Source: Oscillospiraceae bacterium (GTDB lineage Bacteria; Bacillota; Clostridia; Oscillospirales; Ruminococcaceae). From it: a stretch of 43,030 nt of DNA. The stretch spans positions 1 to 43,030 of the forward strand of contig JAFUOZ010000053.1 of NCBI GenBank assembly GCA_017481565.1, in the 5' to 3' direction. Position numbers and translations under genes: made by a program. Below are positions 40,066-43,030 of the stretch, one piece after another (positions within the stretch are counted from its first letter, which is position 1; each line of letters starts with the position of its first letter). The notes below the pieces were generated by a model. The model made no database searches. It had not been told where the DNA came from and worked only from the letters and a program-made list of their open reading frames with translations.

Positions 40066-41367
40066 TCAGTCAAGATCGTTTCTGATAATATCATCAAGAG
40101 TCTCACGCTTTACAACAACTCTGCTTTCGCCGTTTCTTACCATAACAACGGCAGGCTTTGGTATCCTGTTGTAATTTGAGGACATTGAATAGTTATAAGC
40201 ACCTGTAGCAAGCACAGCCATAATATCTCCGGGTCCAACAGGCTGTATAGCCATGCCCTCACCGATAAGATCGCCGCTTTCACAGCATTTGCCTGCAACA
40301 GTGATGATCTCTGTTCTCGGTTCAGCTGCACGGTTTGCCGCAACTATTTCATATTCGGATTTATAGAGTGCATATCTGGGATTATCGCACATACCGCCGT
40401 CAACAGATACATAAGTACGTATATCAGGGATATTCTTGACCGCTCCCACAGTATAAAGAGTGATTCCCGCAGGTGCAATAACGGAACGTCCTGGCTCGAT
40501 ATATATAAATGGCAGACTGATATTTTCCTCTGCACATACCTGTTTAACCTTTTCGGAGACAGTTTTCATGTAGCTGTCATAGGGAGTGGGGTTGTCCTTT
40601 TCGGTGTACTTGATGCCGAAGCCGCCGCCTAAGTTCAGCTCCTTTATTTCAAGACCAAGCTCTTTTTTAATGCTGCTTATAAGCTTCAGCATTACCTCTG
40701 CGGCGCATACAAAGGGATCTATATCGAATATTTGACTTCCGATATGGCAGTGAAGTCCCGTAAGCTTGACATTTTCGCACTTTACGGCAGCCTTTACCGC
40801 CTCCATAGCCTCGCCTGTTTCAAGAGCAAAGCCGAACTTACTGTCTATCTGACCTGTTTTTACAAAATCATGAGTGTGAGCGTCAATGCCCGGCTTTATT
40901 CTGAACATGATATCAGCTGTAATGCCCATTTCGCCTGCAAGCCTGTCAAGGCGTTCAAGCTCGGATATATTGTCAACGATTATCCTGCCTACCTTGCTTT
41001 CAAGAGCAAGCTTAAGCTCATCGTTTGTCTTGTTGTTTCCGTGGAAGCATACCTTTTCCATGGGAAAATCAGCCTTAAGAGCAGTATAGAGCTCACCGCC
41101 CGAAACAACGTCGATACCCATGCCCTCTTCCTTCATTATCCTGTACATAGCCTTGCAGGAAAATGCCTTGCTTGCATAGCAGGCAAGACCCTTTCCGCCG
41201 TAATAATTGTCAATGGAGGACCTGAAGCTTCTGCAATGCTCTCTTACAAGCTCCTCATCAACAACATAAAGGGGAGTGCCGTATTCCTCGGCAAGCTTAA
41301 CGGTATCCATACCGCCTATGGTAAGATGTCCGTCACTGTTTACATCAAGATTCTTTGAAACGTACAT
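40066..41367 (-). CDS. lysA: Diaminopimelate decarboxylase
   Basis: 433 residues, fold-type III PLP enzyme. LACYASKAFSCKAMY has the PLP lysine (Lys67). FHGNNKTNDELKLAL, LHCHIGSQIFD, ELNLGGGFGIKY, PGRSVIAPAG and CCESGDLIGEG follow in family order. It releases CO2 from meso-DAP to give L-lysine, so with ddh at 3.3 kb both ends of this branch are present. AAAGGAC precedes ATG 41367, 20 nt after engB on the same strand. Confidence 0.97.
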   Translation of the reverse strand: MYVSKNLDVNSDGHLTIGGMDTVKLAEEYGTPLYVVDEELVREHCRSFRSSIDNYYGGKGLACYASKAFSCKAMYRIMKEEGMGIDVVSGGELYTALKADFPMEKVCFHGNNKTNDELKLALESKVGRIIVDNISELERLDRLAGEMGITADIMFRIKPGIDAHTHDFVKTGQIDSKFGFALETGEAMEAVKAAVKCENVKLTGLHCHIGSQIFDIDPFVCAAEVMLKLISSIKKELGLEIKELNLGGGFGIKYTEKDNPTPYDSYMKTVSEKVKQVCAEENISLPFIYIEPGRSVIAPAGITLYTVGAVKNIPDIRTYVSVDGGMCDNPRYALYKSEYEIVAANRAAEPRTEIITVAGKCCESGDLIGEGMAIQPVGPGDIMAVLATGAYNYSMSSNYNRIPKPAVVMVRNGESRVVVKRETLDDIIRNDLD

Positions 41368-41387
41368 TTTATATCAGTCCTTTTGAT

Positions 41388-41990
41388 TTAGTTTGAAGCG
41401 GAAGCGAATTCCTCGATTATGGAGCGTATTTCCTCAACGCCCTCGCCTGTCTGTGAGGAAAACTGCACCGATTTGATATCCTCGAAATAGGGTATCTCCT
41501 GTGCAAAGCCTGCCATTCGCTCCTTGCGCTGATTATTGGAAAGCTTATCTGCCTTGGTGAAGATTATCACAAAGGGCAGCTCGATCTCAACCATAAAGTC
41601 GATCATCTGCAGGTCGTCCTTTGAGGGCGGATGACGTATATCTATAAGCTGAAAAATAAGTCCGATATCTCTTTCGGAGGTAAGATAACCCTCAATAAGA
41701 GATGACCACCTTATTTTATCTGACTGTGAGCGCTTTGCATAGCCGTAGCCGGGAAGGTCCACCGCATAGATACCGCCGAAGCTGTAGAAGTTTATTGTAG
41801 CGGTCTTTCCGGGAACAGCAGATACTCTTGCCAGATTTTTTCTGTTGAAGATCTTGTTTATAAGCGATGATTTTCCCACGTTTGAACGTCCCGAAAATGC
41901 GATCTCACAGCATTCGCAGGGGGGGAGCTGTTTAAATTCGCCGTATGCACGGTAAAATTCTGCGTTATTGAAATTCATGATACTGACCAT
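41388..41990 (-). CDS. engB: Ribosome-biogenesis GTP-binding protein EngB (YsxC)
   Basis: 200 residues. G1 GRSNVGKSS (34-42), G2 loop around PGKTATINFYS, G3 DLPGYGYA and G4 TKADKL. Needed for late 50S assembly. It follows lon as in Bacillus (lonA-ysxC). ATG 41990 begins directly at the foot of a 10-bp hairpin and has no clear ribosome site. ATG 41978 (MNFNN) is an alternative, also without a strong site. Confidence 0.95.
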   Translation of the reverse strand: MVSIMNFNNAEFYRAYGEFKQLPPCECCEIAFSGRSNVGKSSLINKIFNRKNLARVSAVPGKTATINFYSFGGIYAVDLPGYGYAKRSQSDKIRWSSLIEGYLTSERDIGLIFQLIDIRHPPSKDDLQMIDFMVEIELPFVIIFTKADKLSNNQRKERMAGFAQEIPYFEDIKSVQFSSQTGEGVEEIRSIIEEFASASN

Positions 41991-41991
41991 G

Positions 41992-42027
41992 CTTTTCGGA
42001 GTATATCCTGATGTATGCTCCGAAAAG
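41992..42027 (-). promoter_or_regulatory. Hairpin in the lon-engB gap abutting the engB start
   Basis: CTTTTCGGAG (41992-42001) and CTCCGAAAAG (42018-42027) are exact complements around a 16-nt loop. No T-run follows in the lon-to-engB direction, so it is not a normal terminator. It ends 1 nt before ATG 41990 and contains the only AGGA in the gap within its loop, so it may set engB translation or mark an RNA cleavage site. Confidence 0.5.
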
Positions 42028-42044
42028 ACTAATTCCTTTATTAA

Positions 42045-43030
42045 TTATTCGTTATTGTATGAGCTCATTACGGGAAGCTCCTCAGGTTCGTTCTGCTCCT
42101 TTTTGGAGCCCATAGATGAGCCGCCCTGTGTTTTCATGGGTCGGGGAGACTTTTTTCTGCCGCTTCTTGTAAGTGCGGTATCAAGTACATCTGTAAGGGT
42201 CTCGGCAAGAACGAATTCAATATTGTCCTTTACCGTCCGGTCTACTTCGTCAAGGTCTGCCGCATTGTCTTTAGGGATAATTACTGTCCTGATTCCTTCC
42301 TTGTATGCAGCCATGGTTTTTTCTCTCAGACCGCCTATAGGAAGTACCTTTCCGTGAAGAGTTATTTCTCCCGTCATGGCAACGTCACAGCGCACAGGTA
42401 TTCCCGAAAGTGCGGAAACAAGAGCGGTAGTCATAGTAACGCCTGCCGAAGGACCGTCCTTTGGAGTAGCACCCTCAGGAGCGTGAATATGGATATCCTT
42501 GTTTTTGTAGAATTCACCGTCAATGCCGTATTTTCCGCATACGGAGCGCACATAGCTGACCGCAAGCCTTGCGCTTTCCTGCATGACCTTGCCTAAAGAG
42601 CCTGTGATCTGTATATCGCCCTTTCCGTCAAGGATAAGCACCTCCATAGGAAGCATAACGCCGCCGACAGATGTCCATGCAAGACCGTTTACAAGACCTG
42701 TCTCGTCCTTTTTGCCGACACTCTTGTCGATATATTTACGGTGACCCAGATATTTTTCGGTATTTCTTGTTGTAACGGAGATCTTTGTCTTTTCGCCTGC
42801 AACGATCTCCTTAGCGCCCTTGCGGCACAGCGATGCGATATATCGCTCCAGACCTCTTACGCCTGCTTCTCTTGTGTAGCTGTCTATCAGATCATATACT
42901 GCGCCGTCTGCGATCTTCATATTTGAAGCTTTAAGACCGTGTTTCTTTATCTGCTTGGGTATAAGGTGACCCTTTGCGATGTGGAATTTTTCCTCACGGG
43001 TATAGCTTGTAAGCTCGATAACCTCCATTC
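42045..43030 (-). CDS. lon: ATP-dependent protease Lon, C-terminal part (runs off the right edge)
   Basis: At least 327 residues of the C-terminal region. The end of the AAA+ module ([28 protein letters not shown] type segment, [15 protein letters not shown]) is followed by the protease domain with catalytic Ser in PKDGPSAG and Lys in [11 protein letters not shown] tail of about 35 residues ([15 protein letters not shown]...) extends past the usual end. The frame is open to the window edge, so the true start lies outside. Degrades misfolded and regulatory proteins. Confidence 0.97.
   Translation of the reverse strand, partial: MEVIELTSYTREEKFHIAKGHLIPKQIKKHGLKASNMKIADGAVYDLIDSYTREAGVRGLERYIASLCRKGAKEIVAGEKTKISVTTRNTEKYLGHRKYIDKSVGKKDETGLVNGLAWTSVGGVMLPMEVLILDGKGDIQITGSLGKVMQESARLAVSYVRSVCGKYGIDGEFYKNKDIHIHAPEGATPKDGPSAGVTMTTALVSALSGIPVRCDVAMTGEITLHGKVLPIGGLREKTMAAYKEGIRTVIIPKDNAADLDEVDRTVKDNIEFVLAETLTDVLDTALTRSGRKKSPRPMKTQGGSSMGSKKEQNEPEELPVMSSYNNE

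Overview
The window looks like a chromosomal segment of a low-GC, spore-forming anaerobe of the class Clostridia, most likely a Ruminococcus-like member of the Oscillospiraceae. This is inferred from gene content and order, not from a database match. Pointers are the spoIIA operon, gerW, rpmG-secE-nusG-rplK, scpAB with a DUF2953 gene, lon-engB, consensus TTGACA/TATAAT promoters with 17 or 18 bp spacers, strong AGGAGG-type ribosome sites, a tRNA gene without an encoded CCA, and meso-diaminopimelate enzymes (ddh, lysA).

Layout. 1-1437 (minus): a translation and export operon running off the left edge. 1.4-7.1 kb: an ECF-type S component with a compact structured leader, a small membrane protein, ddh with several dyads, a repeat-containing lipoprotein and an AEC transporter. 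7.1-14.0 kb: accessory genes, namely a YopX-like protein, an LRR protein, a zinc-ribbon SDR, a free-standing RNA with a tRNA cloverleaf, a helical-repeat protein, a membrane protein and a translationally coupled pair of small genes. 14.0-19.8 kb: housekeeping, namely rpmB, an M50 protease, scpA, scpB, DUF2953, gerW, a D,D-carboxypeptidase and an rluB-like gene. 20.1-23.3 kb: a three-gene biotin carboxyltransferase operon. 23.5-29.4 kb: a P-loop ATPase facing a minus-strand run of VTC, DUF4956, CotH lipoprotein, a zinc-ribbon membrane protein, an FTR-like protein and thioredoxin. 29.5-32.5 kb: rsmA, a U32-like protein, DUF4830, an FeoA-like protein and tRNA-Leu. 32.5-37.7 kb: an island-like segment downstream of tRNA-Leu, with a secreted-protein remnant between repeat copies, a long hairpin RNA or terminator, and a 1,233-residue SF1 helicase. 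37.7-43.0 kb: spoIIAA-spoIIAB-sigF, an ABC ATPase without a permease, then lysA, engB and the 3' part of lon.

How the parts fit. Ddh makes meso-diaminopimelate and LysA decarboxylates it to lysine. The 20-23 kb operon has the three parts of a transcarboxylase (acyl-CoA carboxyltransferase, biotin carrier, oxaloacetate/pyruvate carboxyltransferase) and no biotin carboxylase or sodium pump. Thioredoxin next to an FTR-like iron-sulfur protein suggests ferredoxin-driven disulfide reduction. VTC, DUF4956 and CotH suggest a polyphosphate or phosphotransfer module at the envelope.

The strongest candidate for something undescribed is at 10.68-12.53 kb. Back-to-back consensus promoters, whose -35 elements lie in one perfect dyad, drive the SDR/LRR genes one way. 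The other way they drive a roughly 180-nt RNA with a full cloverleaf (8-bp acceptor, GCC in the anticodon position), its own terminator, and then the helical-repeat gene. The second candidate is the helicase island at 33.4-37.7 kb.
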